NCBI GenBank assembly: GCA_964511025.1
Contig: CAZEDK010000031.1
Coordinates: 1-24,264 of the forward strand
Source: CAZEDK01 sp964511025
GTDB taxonomy: Bacteria; Patescibacteriota; Gracilibacteria; UBA1369; GWF2-33-10
DNA: 24,264 bases
Reading direction: 5' to 3'
The notes under the pieces are model-generated. The model was given only the letters and a program-made list of their open reading frames with translations. It searched no databases and was not told the DNA's origin. Both the position numbers and the translations under genes were made by a program. Positions 14,182-21,989 of the stretch are shown one piece after another (position 1 is the stretch's first letter; each line of letters begins with the position of its first letter).

Positions 14182-14739
14182 TTAATTATTATTAGGAGAA
14201 ATTTCATTTCTGAACGGGAAGCCCATGTATTTTAGTAATTTATACCCTTCATAATCAGTATTAGCAGTTGTAGCTATGGTTACTTCAAGTCCGAATGTTT
14301 TTTCAACGTTATCTATATTTATTTCAGGGAAGATTATGTGTTCTTTTATTCCTAGATTATAATTGCCACGTCCATCAAAAGATTTTGCTGATATACCTTG
14401 AAAGTCTCTTATTCTAGGTATTGCTATATTAACTAATTTATTAATAAAATCATACATTCTTTTTCCGCGAAGAGTGCAACACACACCAACCGGCATTCCT
14501 TCTCTTAATTTGAAGTTTGATATTGCTTTTTTGGATTTTCTTACGGAAGGAGCTTGCCCAGTAATCTTTTTGATATCTGACATGATAGGATCTAAATCTT
14601 TTTTACCTTGTTTTTGTAAATAACTTCCTATGCCTACATTAATTACTACTTTGCTTAATTTTGGGAGCGCATGCAAATTCTTTACAGACAAGTCTTCTTT
14701 TAATTTTGGGACAATGTTTTTTTTATAATTTTCTTTCAT
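14182..14739 (-). CDS. rplE: 50S ribosomal protein L5 (uL5)
   Basis: Binds 5S rRNA and contacts P-site tRNA. Recognised by LSKVVINVGIGSYLQ, ITGQAPSVRKSKKAISNFKL, REGMPVGVCCTLRGKRMYDF, IPRIRDFQGIS and NLGIKEHIIFPEI. 185 residues, normal length. Gap of 22 nt after rplX. Confidence 0.98.
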   Translation of the reverse strand: MKENYKKNIVPKLKEDLSVKNLHALPKLSKVVINVGIGSYLQKQGKKDLDPIMSDIKKITGQAPSVRKSKKAISNFKLREGMPVGVCCTLRGKRMYDFINKLVNIAIPRIRDFQGISAKSFDGRGNYNLGIKEHIIFPEINIDNVEKTFGLEVTIATTANTDYEGYKLLKYMGFPFRNEISPNNN

Positions 14740-14761
14740 AAATTAATTGCGTTGATCGTTA

Positions 14762-15088
14762 TTATTTTTTTGAAGTTATTTTTTTGTCCAAAGCTTCACT
14801 GCTTTTTTTTGCTATTCTTATTTTTTTTCCACCTTGATGTAAATATCCAATCCTTGTTGCTTTTTTTGTTACCGGACAAAGAACTTTTACATTAGAAGCA
14901 TCAATCGGAGCTTCAAATTGAATTTTTTGACCTGGTTTATTGTTAGTTTTTTTCACGTGTTTAGTTCTGATGTTAACACCTTCTACTATAATTTTATTAG
15001 TTTTCTTGAAAGTCTTAGCAACTTTACCAATTTTACCCTTATTCTTTCCTGTTATTACAAGCACGTTATCTTCGATTTTAATTTTCAT
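14762..15088 (-). CDS. rplX: 50S ribosomal protein L24 (uL24)
   Basis: Assembly initiator at the 5' domain of 23S rRNA. The KOW motif DNVLVITGKNKGKIGKVAKT opens the protein, and VEGVNIRTKHVKKTNNKPGQ follows. 108 residues with a lysine- and serine-rich end. It follows rplN by 41 nt, a gap of AT-rich sequence with no clear element. Confidence 0.97.
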   Translation of the reverse strand: MKIKIEDNVLVITGKNKGKIGKVAKTFKKTNKIIVEGVNIRTKHVKKTNNKPGQKIQFEAPIDASNVKVLCPVTKKATRIGYLHQGGKKIRIAKKSSEALDKKITSKK

Positions 15089-15129
15089 TTTAAAATTTAT
15101 TTATAAGACCACAGATTTCTCTTTGCGGT

Positions 15130-15498
15130 TTAAACGACTTCCGGAGCAAGACTGGCTATTTTCTGAAAATTTTTCTCAGCGAGCTCTCTAGCAATAGGAC
15201 CGAATACACGAGTACCTTTTGGCACACCATCAGCACCAACTATTACTACGGCATTTTCATCAAATCTTATATATGAACCATCTTTTCGCTTTGTCTCTTT
15301 TCTTGTTCTTACAATTACAGCCTTTTGAATGCTTTTCTTCTTTACAGTCCCTTTTGGAGCTGCTTTTTTGACTGATACTGTAATAATATCACCAAGTTTT
15401 GCATATCTTTTTCTTGTGCCGCCCGGCACACCTATGCACATTACCTCACTAGCACCTGTATTATCAGCGACGTTTAATATTGTTTGAATCTGGATCAT
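15130..15498 (-). CDS. rplN: 50S ribosomal protein L14 (uL14)
   Basis: Interface protein that bridges to the 30S and is the RsfS binding site. MIQIQTILNVADNTGASEVM and VRTRKETKRKDGSYIRFDEN are the conserved stretches, with GTRVFGPIARELAEKNFQKI near the end. 122 residues, exactly standard. 12-nt gap after rpsQ. Confidence 0.98.
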   Translation of the reverse strand: MIQIQTILNVADNTGASEVMCIGVPGGTRKRYAKLGDIITVSVKKAAPKGTVKKKSIQKAVIVRTRKETKRKDGSYIRFDENAVVIVGADGVPKGTRVFGPIARELAEKNFQKIASLAPEVV

Positions 15499-15510
15499 GG
15501 TTAATTTAAT

Positions 15511-15747
15511 TTAATTCTGTTTAGTTGGACTAACAGTAGTCCATCTCTTTAGTTTACTAAGTGGTTTTGATTCGTAAATTGTCACAGGATCTCCTTCTTT
15601 GTAAAGATTTTCCGGATCATCTGCATAGAATTTTGTTGAGACTTTAAATTTTTTTTTATATTTAGTATGAGTTTTATAATCATCAACTTTCACTACTATC
15701 ATTTTGTCACACTTGTTACTTGTTACTATTCCTTTTTTAATTCTCAT
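15511..15747 (-). CDS. rpsQ: 30S ribosomal protein S17 (uS17)
   Basis: Primary 16S rRNA binder of OB-fold type. KGIVTSNKCDKMIVVKVDDY, then a HTKYKKKFKVSTKFYADDP segment equal to the usual HpxYkKxixxskKyxaHDe, then GDPVTIYESKPLSKLKRWTT. 78 residues. 15-nt gap after rpmC. Confidence 0.97.
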   Translation of the reverse strand: MRIKKGIVTSNKCDKMIVVKVDDYKTHTKYKKKFKVSTKFYADDPENLYKEGDPVTIYESKPLSKLKRWTTVSPTKQN

Positions 15748-15762
15748 TTTAATAATTTAAGA

Positions 15763-15948
15763 TTATACTTTAGAAGTAATAGCTGTTTCAATGCGTGCTA
15801 TAACTTTTTTAATATTTTTAATTTTGTGGTTAGCTCGAAGCTGTCCAGTTTTAGCTTCAATAGCAAGCTTTTTTAGCTCTCTTAAAGATTCACTTTTAAG
15901 CTTCAGAAGTTCTTTTATGTCCAAATGATTTATTTCAGAAAATTTCAT
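15763..15948 (-). CDS. rpmC: 50S ribosomal protein L29 (uL29)
   Basis: Two-helix protein at the tunnel exit. 61 residues: MKFSEINHLDIKELLKLKSE then LRELKKLAIEAKTGQLRANH, ending in an Ile-Lys-rich helix (KIKNIKKVIARIETAI). Short but with the right pattern and the right place between rplP (10-nt gap) and rpsQ. Confidence 0.95.
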   Translation of the reverse strand: MKFSEINHLDIKELLKLKSESLRELKKLAIEAKTGQLRANHKIKNIKKVIARIETAITSKV

Positions 15949-15958
15949 TGTAATAATT

Positions 15959-16375
15959 TTAATCTTGCGAGATTACTTTGCATTTTATTGGCAATTTGTA
16001 GCTTGCCAAATGTAATGCTTCTTTGGCAATCTGAGCAGTGACACCCTCCATTTCAAACAAAACACAACCAGGTTTTACTACATAAGCATAATGATCAACT
16101 GAACCTTTTCCTGAACCCATGGGTTTTTCCGCACCTGATCTACTGATTGGTTTGTTGGGAAATATCCTGATCCAAACTTTACCACCTCTTTTAATTGCTC
16201 TACTGATGGTCCTTCTAGCGGCTTCAATTTGTCTGGAATTAATTTCTGCACACTCTAAAGCCTTTAATCCATATTGCCCAAAGCTAACGCGACTACCGCC
16301 TTTTGCGCTACCTGAGAAGCCAGTACCTCTTCTTCTGTGCTCTTTCCTGTATTTTGTTTTGCTTGGTTGTAACAC
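15959..16375 (-). CDS. rplP: 50S ribosomal protein L16 (uL16), GTG start
   Basis: L16 contacts A-site tRNA and completes the large subunit. MLQPSKTKYRKEHRRRGTGF, KALECAEINSRQIEAARRTI, GGKVWIRIFPNKPISRSGAE and KPMGSGKGSVDHYAYVVKPG are all conserved. 138 residues, standard. The start codon is GTG (CAC on the plus strand at 16373-16375); the N-terminal MLxPxxxKYRK pattern supports this choice. 20-nt gap after rpsC. Confidence 0.97.
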   Translation of the reverse strand: MLQPSKTKYRKEHRRRGTGFSGSAKGGSRVSFGQYGLKALECAEINSRQIEAARRTISRAIKRGGKVWIRIFPNKPISRSGAEKPMGSGKGSVDHYAYVVKPGCVLFEMEGVTAQIAKEALHLASYKLPIKCKVISQD

Positions 16376-16395
16376 TGTAATTTTTTAAAATTTAA

Positions 16396-17088
16396 TTATT
16401 CAGCTTCTGAAGTCCTATCTTCTTCGCTGTGAGTTTTTTGTGAATTAGAGTTTGCTGATTTCTTAAAAACTTCTCCTTTGTAAATCCAAACCTTGATTCC
16501 TATTATCCCATAAGTAGTAGCCGCCTCACCAAGAGCATAATCTATATCAGCTCTAAAAGTGTGTAAAGGTATCGTGCCCTCCGAGAAAGTTTCTGATCTT
16601 GCTATTTCTACGCCATTCAGCCTTCCAGCAAGAGAGACCTTAATACCTTTTATACCTTCTTCTTTTGATTTTGCAAGCGCTGCCTTTATGACTCTTCTGT
16701 AAGGCAATCTTCTTTCGATTTGATGTGCAATATTTTCTGCTATCAATTTTGCATTTCTGTAAATTGCTTTTATTTCAAGTACATTCACTTCAAAACTTGT
16801 ATCAAAGTTTTTTTGTAATTTTGCCTTTAATTCTTCTGTACCATCTCCTCCTTTACCTATAATCAATCCAGGCTTTGAAGTGGAAATATTTAAAGTAACC
16901 TTATTTGCTTGTCTTAAAATTTCAATGTTAGCTAAACCAGCATGAGGGAATGTTTTTTCTAAATATTGTCTAATGGCAAGATCTTGATGAAAGAAGAAAG
17001 CATATTTTTTCTTTGGAGCAAACCATTTAGAATTCCAAGTATTTATAATACCTATACGCATCGATTTTGGATTTACCTTTTGTCCCAT
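16396..17088 (-). CDS. rpsC: 30S ribosomal protein S3 (uS3)
   Basis: Lines the mRNA entry tunnel and has helicase activity with S4 and S5. It begins MGQKVNPKSMRIGIINTWNS; the KH domain has PGLIIGKGGDGTEELKAKLQ; the C-terminal domain has GRLNGVEIARSETFSEGTIP and YGIIGIKVWIYKGEVF. 230 residues with a hydrophilic tail of about 20 residues rich in Ser and Glu. 27-nt gap after rplV. Confidence 0.98.
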   Translation of the reverse strand: MGQKVNPKSMRIGIINTWNSKWFAPKKKYAFFFHQDLAIRQYLEKTFPHAGLANIEILRQANKVTLNISTSKPGLIIGKGGDGTEELKAKLQKNFDTSFEVNVLEIKAIYRNAKLIAENIAHQIERRLPYRRVIKAALAKSKEEGIKGIKVSLAGRLNGVEIARSETFSEGTIPLHTFRADIDYALGEAATTYGIIGIKVWIYKGEVFKKSANSNSQKTHSEEDRTSEAE

Positions 17089-17115
17089 GAGTTATTTTTA
17101 ATAAAAAATTTACTT

Positions 17116-17487
17116 TTAATCTTTTTTAATTGTTTTTTTGTTTTCTTTGGCTTTTAGAGGCACTTTGACTGCAACCTCTACTTTTATATGACTAGTTGGT
17201 TTCATTCTAGGGTTTGCTCTGCCTCGAGATCTTGGAATAGATCTTTTGTAACTTAAACCTTTATCTATATTGATACTTGTAATTTTGAGAGTTTCAATGC
17301 TTTGATTAAAGTTATTTTTGGCATTAGAAGCTGCAGACAAAATCACTTTTTGAAGTATTTTTGCGCCTTTTTTTGGAGTGATTGATAGTAGACCCAAAGC
17401 TTCTTTTACATCTTTCCCATTAACCATAGAAGCTATAACTCTAGCTTTTTTTGGCGAAATTCTGACTTGTCTTAGTATTGCTTGCAC
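17116..17487 (-). CDS. rplV: 50S ribosomal protein L22 (uL22), GTG start
   Basis: Lines the exit tunnel with L4 through a long beta hairpin. AILRQVRISPKKARVIASMV at the start and SINIDKGLSYKRSIPRSRGR, ANPRMKPTSHIKVEV near the end are diagnostic. 123 residues with a lysine-rich tail. The start codon is GTG (17485-17487); no ATG is near and the N-terminus aligns with the family. 24-nt gap after rpsS. Confidence 0.97.
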   Translation of the reverse strand: MQAILRQVRISPKKARVIASMVNGKDVKEALGLLSITPKKGAKILQKVILSAASNAKNNFNQSIETLKITSINIDKGLSYKRSIPRSRGRANPRMKPTSHIKVEVAVKVPLKAKENKKTIKKD

Positions 17488-17511
17488 TGTGCTTTTTTTA
17501 TTTAAATAATA

Positions 17512-17790
17512 TTATTTCTGTTGTTTGGCTAGTTTACCACCGTGCCCCTTAAAAGTTCTTGTCGGAGAGAATTCACCTAGTTTATGACCTATCATCTGAT
17601 CAGTTACAAATACTGGAATGAATTTTCTTCCATTGTGAACCGCGAATGTATGACCAATCATTTCAGGAGAAATAGTCGAACTTCTTGCCCATATTTTGAG
17701 TACTTTCTTTTGAGCGGAAGCATTCATAGCAACTATTTTTTTCTGTAGTTTGGTGTTGATATACGGACCTTTTTTAGAACTTCTTGACAT
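17512..17790 (-). CDS. rpsS: 30S ribosomal protein S19 (uS19)
   Basis: Head protein that bridges to the 50S. MSRSSKKGPYINTKLQKKI, IKTW-type motif as LKIWARSSTISPEMIGHTFA, then VHNGRKFIPVFVTDQMIGHK and LGEFSPTRTFKGH. 92 residues, standard. 26-nt gap after rplB. Confidence 0.98.
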   Translation of the reverse strand: MSRSSKKGPYINTKLQKKIVAMNASAQKKVLKIWARSSTISPEMIGHTFAVHNGRKFIPVFVTDQMIGHKLGEFSPTRTFKGHGGKLAKQQK

Positions 17791-17816
17791 CTTGATTAGT
17801 AAATTTAATGTTTAAA

Positions 17817-18644
17817 TTATTTTTTTCTTTGAATAATGAGTCTATCTGAAGATTGCTTCCTTCTTGTCTTCTTCCCTAATGCCGGTCTACCCCATGGCGT
17901 CTTAGGGTATTTCAGACCTATTGAGTTTCTAGCTTCTCCACCACCATGGGGATGATCAACCGGATTCATAGCTTTACCCCTCACGCTAGGTCTTTTTCTA
18001 AGCCATCTAGTCCTACCAGCCTTGCCTATTGTAATATTGCTATGCTCGGAATTACTTACTGTGCCAATAGTTGCGAAGCAATCTTTTGGAACGTACCTTA
18101 TCTCGCCAGAAGGCATTTTGATTTGAGCATATTTTTCATCATCCACCGAAACAAGTTGAGCGAAACTACCTGCTGATCTAACTATTTGAGCACCCTTACC
18201 TTTGCTAATCTCGACATCAAACATATTAAAGCCAACTGGAATGTTTTTTATCATTAACCTATTACCGTTAACAATTCTTGTTTTTTCTGACGTAACAATT
18301 TCATCGCCAACTTTCATTCCTTGGGGTGCGATATGATACCTTTTTTCTCCATCAGTATAATTGACGAGCATAATATACGCAGTCCTGTTTGGATCATATT
18401 CTATACTTGTCACTGTTGCCTTTATATTTATTTTGTTTCTTTTGAAGTCAACCATTCTGTACAATCTTTTATGTCCACCACCTCTTCTGCGTACTGAAAT
18501 CTTTCCATGACTTGCTCTGCCAGCTTTATTTTTTATAAAGAAGGTGAGAGATTTTTCTGGGTCATTGGTTGTTATTTCTTCAAAACTTGCAATAGTCATA
18601 TGTCTTCTTCCCGGAGTCGTTGCTTTGAATTTTTTAAGCGCCAT
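17817..18644 (-). CDS. rplB: 50S ribosomal protein L2 (uL2)
   Basis: Essential for subunit association and peptidyl-transferase activity. Starts MALKKFKATTPGRRHMTIAS; has GRISVRRRGGGHKRLYR-type sequence (here GKISVRRRGGGHKRLYRMVD) and the C-terminal signature RGKAMNPVDHPHGGGEARNS with the conserved histidine (VDHPHGGG). 275 residues, normal. 24-nt gap after rplW. Confidence 0.98.
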   Translation of the reverse strand: MALKKFKATTPGRRHMTIASFEEITTNDPEKSLTFFIKNKAGRASHGKISVRRRGGGHKRLYRMVDFKRNKINIKATVTSIEYDPNRTAYIMLVNYTDGEKRYHIAPQGMKVGDEIVTSEKTRIVNGNRLMIKNIPVGFNMFDVEISKGKGAQIVRSAGSFAQLVSVDDEKYAQIKMPSGEIRYVPKDCFATIGTVSNSEHSNITIGKAGRTRWLRKRPSVRGKAMNPVDHPHGGGEARNSIGLKYPKTPWGRPALGKKTRRKQSSDRLIIQRKK

Positions 18645-18668
18645 GTTCTAATTTAATATTTTTATAAA

Positions 18669-18977
18669 TTATTTTTTCTTTTCAGCATTTTCTTTAGCAA
18701 AAACATTTATATCTATTGTCTTTGCATCTTTCAATTTAATTATTGCTTTTTTGTAGCTTGGTCTTTTTACCATAGCTTGCCCTCTTTTGCCAAGCCTAGA
18801 TTTACTTTTTGCGTTTATAATACGTACTGAATCGACATCTACAGCGTATAGAGCCTTTATGGCTTTTTTTATTGCTACTTTATTGGCTGAACTGCTTACT
18901 TCAAATATATAAACTCCTACATCATTAGCTGCTGCACTTTTTTCTGTTATCACCGGACCTTTAATGAAGTTATACAT
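18669..18977 (-). CDS. rplW: 50S ribosomal protein L23 (uL23)
   Basis: Docking site for trigger factor and SRP at the tunnel exit. IKGPVITEKSAAANDVGVYI opens the protein and FEVSSSANKVAIKKAIKALY, AVDVDSVRIINAKSKSR follow the family pattern; the RxGkxxxxxxyKKAIIkL stretch is present. 102 residues. 8-nt gap after rplD. Confidence 0.97.
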   Translation of the reverse strand: MYNFIKGPVITEKSAAANDVGVYIFEVSSSANKVAIKKAIKALYAVDVDSVRIINAKSKSRLGKRGQAMVKRPSYKKAIIKLKDAKTIDINVFAKENAEKKK

Positions 18978-18985
18978 ATTTATTA

Positions 18986-19627
18986 TTAATTCTTAGCCTT
19001 TAAAAATACGCTTTCTATTTTATCCAAAGCTTCTTTTAGAAAAAGAATGTTTTTGAAACTAACAATGTCTTTTATATTTAAATTTTCAGCTAAGACAATT
19101 TTTACATTCTCTAAATTCCTAGACGACAATTGCAACACGTTATTGTTCTCAGGCACAACAAGAAGCAGAGTTCTATTGAATGGAAGTTTTTTTAGCATTT
19201 CCGCAAAAATTTTCGTCTTAATTTTATCTGTTTCATAATTTTCAAGCGCCGCTATTTCACCATCATTACATTTTAAAGTTAAAGCACTGAATAAAGCTTT
19301 TCTTCTTTGTTTCTTTGGCATGAGCTTTGCGAAATTTCTGTTGTTTCTAGGTCCGAACGCCACACCGCCACCTTTCATGTGAATATTTCTTATGCCTCCC
19401 TGTCTAGATCTGCCACTACCTTTTTGTGGTCTTGATTTAGCACCCCCGCCACGCACCTCACCTCTAAGTTTGGTGTGCGCAAGGTTAACTCTACCGTTAG
19501 CATTTTGCCTAATCAAAGCTTCGTGAATTAAAGTATGATTACAATCTTTGATTGCAAATATTTCATCATTTACCTTGATACTAGCTTTTTTCTCTCCAGC
19601 TTGATTATATAAATCAATAGTTGTCAT
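18986..19627 (-). CDS. rplD: 50S ribosomal protein L4 (uL4)
   Basis: Lines the exit tunnel; in E. coli it also represses the S10 operon. The extended loop is clear: KLRGEVRGGGAKSRPQKGSG, RSRQGGIRNIHMKGGGVAFG, then NNRNFAKLMPKKQRRKALFS. 213 residues, standard. Only one base separates it from rplC, so the two are probably translationally coupled. Confidence 0.97.
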   Translation of the reverse strand: MTTIDLYNQAGEKKASIKVNDEIFAIKDCNHTLIHEALIRQNANGRVNLAHTKLRGEVRGGGAKSRPQKGSGRSRQGGIRNIHMKGGGVAFGPRNNRNFAKLMPKKQRRKALFSALTLKCNDGEIAALENYETDKIKTKIFAEMLKKLPFNRTLLLVVPENNNVLQLSSRNLENVKIVLAENLNIKDIVSFKNILFLKEALDKIESVFLKAKN

Positions 19628-19628
19628 G

Positions 19629-20210
19629 TTATTTTTTCTTTATTATTAACAAACTGTTTTTTGCGCCTGGCACAGCTCCCTTTACTGCAAGGAGTGATTT
19701 TTCAGGATCTAATAATACAATTTGACATTTTGAAATACAAACGTTGTCACCACCCATTCGTCCAGCCATTTTTTTACCTTTTTCAACCCTACCAGGCTTA
19801 GCTCGGCATCCAATACTTCCAGGTCTTCTATGAAAATGAGACCCATGTCCACCTGGACCACCACTAAAATTCCATCTTTTCATTCCACCAGCAAACCCTT
19901 TACCTTTTGAAACCCCCGTAAGCGACACCATTTCACCTTCTTCAAAAATATTTATCCCAACAAAATCACCCTTTTGATATTCACCACCATTTTTCAAAAG
20001 CATTTCTTTTAAATGTTTATATTTTCTTGTTTTCTTTGGTTTTTTAAGAGCCGTAAAGCCAAGAACCAAAGCACTATATCCATCTTTTTCTTGAGTCTTG
20101 ATTTGGACAATTTCATTTTTCTCTGTTTTGATAACTGTCACTGGAACAGCCGTACCATCTTCACGAAATATTCTGGTCATGCCGATTTTTGTGCCAAGTA
20201 TGCCTGGCAT
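19629..20210 (-). CDS. rplC: 50S ribosomal protein L3 (uL3)
   Basis: Early-assembling protein that reaches the peptidyl-transferase centre. MPGILGTKIGMTRIFREDGT opens the protein, VTVIKTEKNEIVQIKTQEKD follows, and GHGSHFHRRPGSIGCRAKPG with VEKGKKMAGRMGG forms the central extension. 193 residues, slightly shorter than the usual 205-210. Position C in PGSIGC replaces the Gln of the E. coli protein. It is the first gene after the promoter at 20346-20374 and a roughly 130-nt leader. Confidence 0.97.
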   Translation of the reverse strand: MPGILGTKIGMTRIFREDGTAVPVTVIKTEKNEIVQIKTQEKDGYSALVLGFTALKKPKKTRKYKHLKEMLLKNGGEYQKGDFVGINIFEEGEMVSLTGVSKGKGFAGGMKRWNFSGGPGGHGSHFHRRPGSIGCRAKPGRVEKGKKMAGRMGGDNVCISKCQIVLLDPEKSLLAVKGAVPGAKNSLLIIKKK

Positions 20211-20339
20211 ATCGATAAGAGGTTAATGACTTTTTATAAAACAAAGTCTGCAAACTTGAACTTACAAGGTTTCAAAACCTTCCCAGCTTTTTTAAAGATG
20301 GGGCCTCCTTTGCAATTACTAACTTAAACTGACTTTTGC
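20211..20339 (-). promoter_or_regulatory. Structured 5' leader of rplC, candidate ribosomal-protein control element
   Basis: This 129-nt stretch is richer in GC than the other gaps. In transcript order it can form: a stem CCCA/UGGG plus CUUU/AAAG (20302-20282), a perfect hairpin AAGGUU-UUGA-AACCUU (20281-20266), and GACUUU/AAAGUC (20248-20228) ending 17 nt before the start codon. An earlier AAAAGUC (20337-20331) could pair with the same GACUUU, giving two mutually exclusive folds. It contains the only strong AAAGGAGG in a gap of this window (20304-20311), about 93 nt before the rplC ATG. No known leader family is recognised. L3 or L4 as ligand is inference. Confidence 0.5.
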
Positions 20340-20345
20340 CGAAGC

Positions 20346-20374
20346 ATTGTATTCGAACAAGAATATAAAGTCAA
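20346..20374 (-). promoter_or_regulatory. Promoter upstream of rplC
   Basis: On the minus strand TTGACT (20369-20374) and TACAAT (20346-20351) are separated by exactly 17 bp, each matching the sigma70 consensus at 5 of 6 positions. It lies in the gap just after the rpsJ stop, so rplC and downstream genes probably form their own transcript, starting near 20339. Confidence 0.7.
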
Positions 20375-20384
20375 TGTTTTTTTG

Positions 20385-20705
20385 CTAAGTGTAAGTCAAC
20401 ATTTTTATTTCAACATCTACTCCTGCCATAAGGTTAATGTTACTCAGCGCTTCTATGGTTTTAGGTGTACATTGATCTATATCGATAAGTCTATTATGGG
20501 TACGCATTTCAAATTGTTCTTTTGAAGCTTTGTTAATAAACGTCGATTTGTTCACTGTAAACTTCTCGATATTTGTTGGAAGAGGCACAGGTCCTCTGAA
20601 GATAGAACCAGTTTCTTCAATTGTCTCTATTATAAGACTACATGCCTTATCGATAATTGAGGAATCAAAAGCCCTAATGCGGATTCTTATTCTTTGTTGA
20701 CTCAT
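20385..20705 (-). CDS. rpsJ: 30S ribosomal protein S10 (uS10)
   Basis: Head protein that also serves as NusE in antitermination. RIRIRIRAFDSSIIDKACSL, GPVPLPTNIEKFTVNKSTFI, EQFEMRTHNRLIDI are typical. 106 residues. It stands 15 nt after tuf and is separated from rplC by 174 nt with a promoter, so it is probably transcribed with tuf and not with the rest of the S10 group. Stop is TAG. Confidence 0.97.
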   Translation of the reverse strand: MSQQRIRIRIRAFDSSIIDKACSLIIETIEETGSIFRGPVPLPTNIEKFTVNKSTFINKASKEQFEMRTHNRLIDIDQCTPKTIEALSNINLMAGVDVEIKMLTYT

Positions 20706-20720
20706 TATATTAAAATTTTA

Positions 20721-21911
20721 TTATTCAAGTATTTTTGCTACAACTCCAGCTCCAACAGTTCTACCTCCTTCACGAATAGCAAATCTAAGACCCGCATCCA
20801 TCGCTACTTTGCAACCTAGCGTAACAACCATTTTGATATTGTCGCCAGGCATGACCATTTCCACATTTTCAGGTAAAGTAATCTCACCAGTTACATCAGT
20901 AGTTCTCACATAGAATTGAGGTTTGTAACCTTTGAAAAATGGAGTATGTCTGCCGCCTTCCTCTTTTGAAAGAACGTAAACTTCAGATTCGAATTTGAAA
21001 TGAGGCTTGATAGTGCCTGGTTTAGCTAATACCTGCCCTCTTTCCACGTCTTCTCTCTCAATACCACGGAGCAGAATACCAGCATTATCTCCAGCTTGTC
21101 CCTGGTCAAGTAATTTGTGAAACATTTCTACCCCTGTAACTGTAGTTTTTCTGGAATCTTTGATGCCTACGATTTCTATTTCTTCACCTACTTTTACAAT
21201 ACCTTGTTCAATACGACCTGTTACCACAGTACCTCTACCTTTGATTGAAAACACGTCTTCAATAGGCATAAGGAACGGTTTATCTAAATCTCTTTTAGGT
21301 TCCGGGATGTAAGAATCCAAAGTTTCAAGTAATTTCACTATCGGTTCAGCGTCAGGTCCGCTTGGGTTTTCCAAAGCTTTTAGCGCAGAACCTCTAACAA
21401 TTGGAGTAGTATCACCTGGAAATTCATATTTATTAAGCAGTTCTCGGATTTCCATTTCAACAAGCTCTAACATTTCCTCGTCATCAACCATGTCACACTT
21501 ATTTAAGAAAACCACGACATAAGGTACATTTACTTGGCGAGCTAGAAGGATATGTTCTCTTGTTTGAGGCATAGGTCCATCTGTAGCAGATACGACAAGT
21601 ATAGCTCCATCCATTTGAGCCGCACCAGTGATCATGTTTTTGACATAATCGGCATGTCCAGGACAGTCTACGTGAGCATAATGCCTTGCGCTGGTTTCGT
21701 ATTCTTGATGAGAAGTGGCGATAGTAATACCTCTTTCTCTTTCTTCAGGAGCGTTATCAATTTTATCGAAAGCAACAGCTTTGTTATTGCCTCCAAATTT
21801 TGTAGCTGCAACTGTAGTAATTGCTGCCGTCAAAGTTGTTTTACCGTGATCAACGTGACCGATGGTGCCAACATTTAGATGCGGTTTGCTTCTATCGAAA
21901 ATATCTGCCAT
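20721..21911 (-). CDS. tuf: Translation elongation factor EF-Tu
   Basis: GTPase that delivers aminoacyl-tRNA to the ribosome. G1 GHVDHGKT at 18-25, DCPGHADY with catalytic H86, NKCD at 137-140 and SALK-type G5 are present, followed by the two beta-barrel domains (ending GGRTVGAGVVAKILE). 396 residues, standard. It follows fusA with a 78-nt gap that holds a candidate promoter. Confidence 0.99.
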   Translation of the reverse strand: MADIFDRSKPHLNVGTIGHVDHGKTTLTAAITTVAATKFGGNNKAVAFDKIDNAPEERERGITIATSHQEYETSARHYAHVDCPGHADYVKNMITGAAQMDGAILVVSATDGPMPQTREHILLARQVNVPYVVVFLNKCDMVDDEEMLELVEMEIRELLNKYEFPGDTTPIVRGSALKALENPSGPDAEPIVKLLETLDSYIPEPKRDLDKPFLMPIEDVFSIKGRGTVVTGRIEQGIVKVGEEIEIVGIKDSRKTTVTGVEMFHKLLDQGQAGDNAGILLRGIEREDVERGQVLAKPGTIKPHFKFESEVYVLSKEEGGRHTPFFKGYKPQFYVRTTDVTGEITLPENVEMVMPGDNIKMVVTLGCKVAMDAGLRFAIREGGRTVGAGVVAKILE

Positions 21912-21950
21912 AAGTTTAAATTTAAAAGATTATAATTTCAATGCCAGAAG

Positions 21951-21979
21951 ATTTTAGTGCAAAATACTTAGCATTGCAA
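21951..21979 (-). promoter_or_regulatory. Candidate promoter upstream of tuf
   Basis: On the minus strand TTGCAA (21974-21979) and TAAAAT (21951-21956) are separated by 17 bp. A second TATAAT lies at 21929-21934 but has no good -35 box. The pair begins 11 bp after the fusA stop, leaving a short AT-rich leader before the tuf ATG. Confidence 0.5.
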
Positions 21980-21989
21980 GAAAATTTTT

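Noticed and set aside
20337..20346. TGC-UUCG-GCA mini hairpin at the head of the rplC leader
   Set aside because: It overlaps the -10 box and the probable transcription start, so most of the left arm would not be transcribed.
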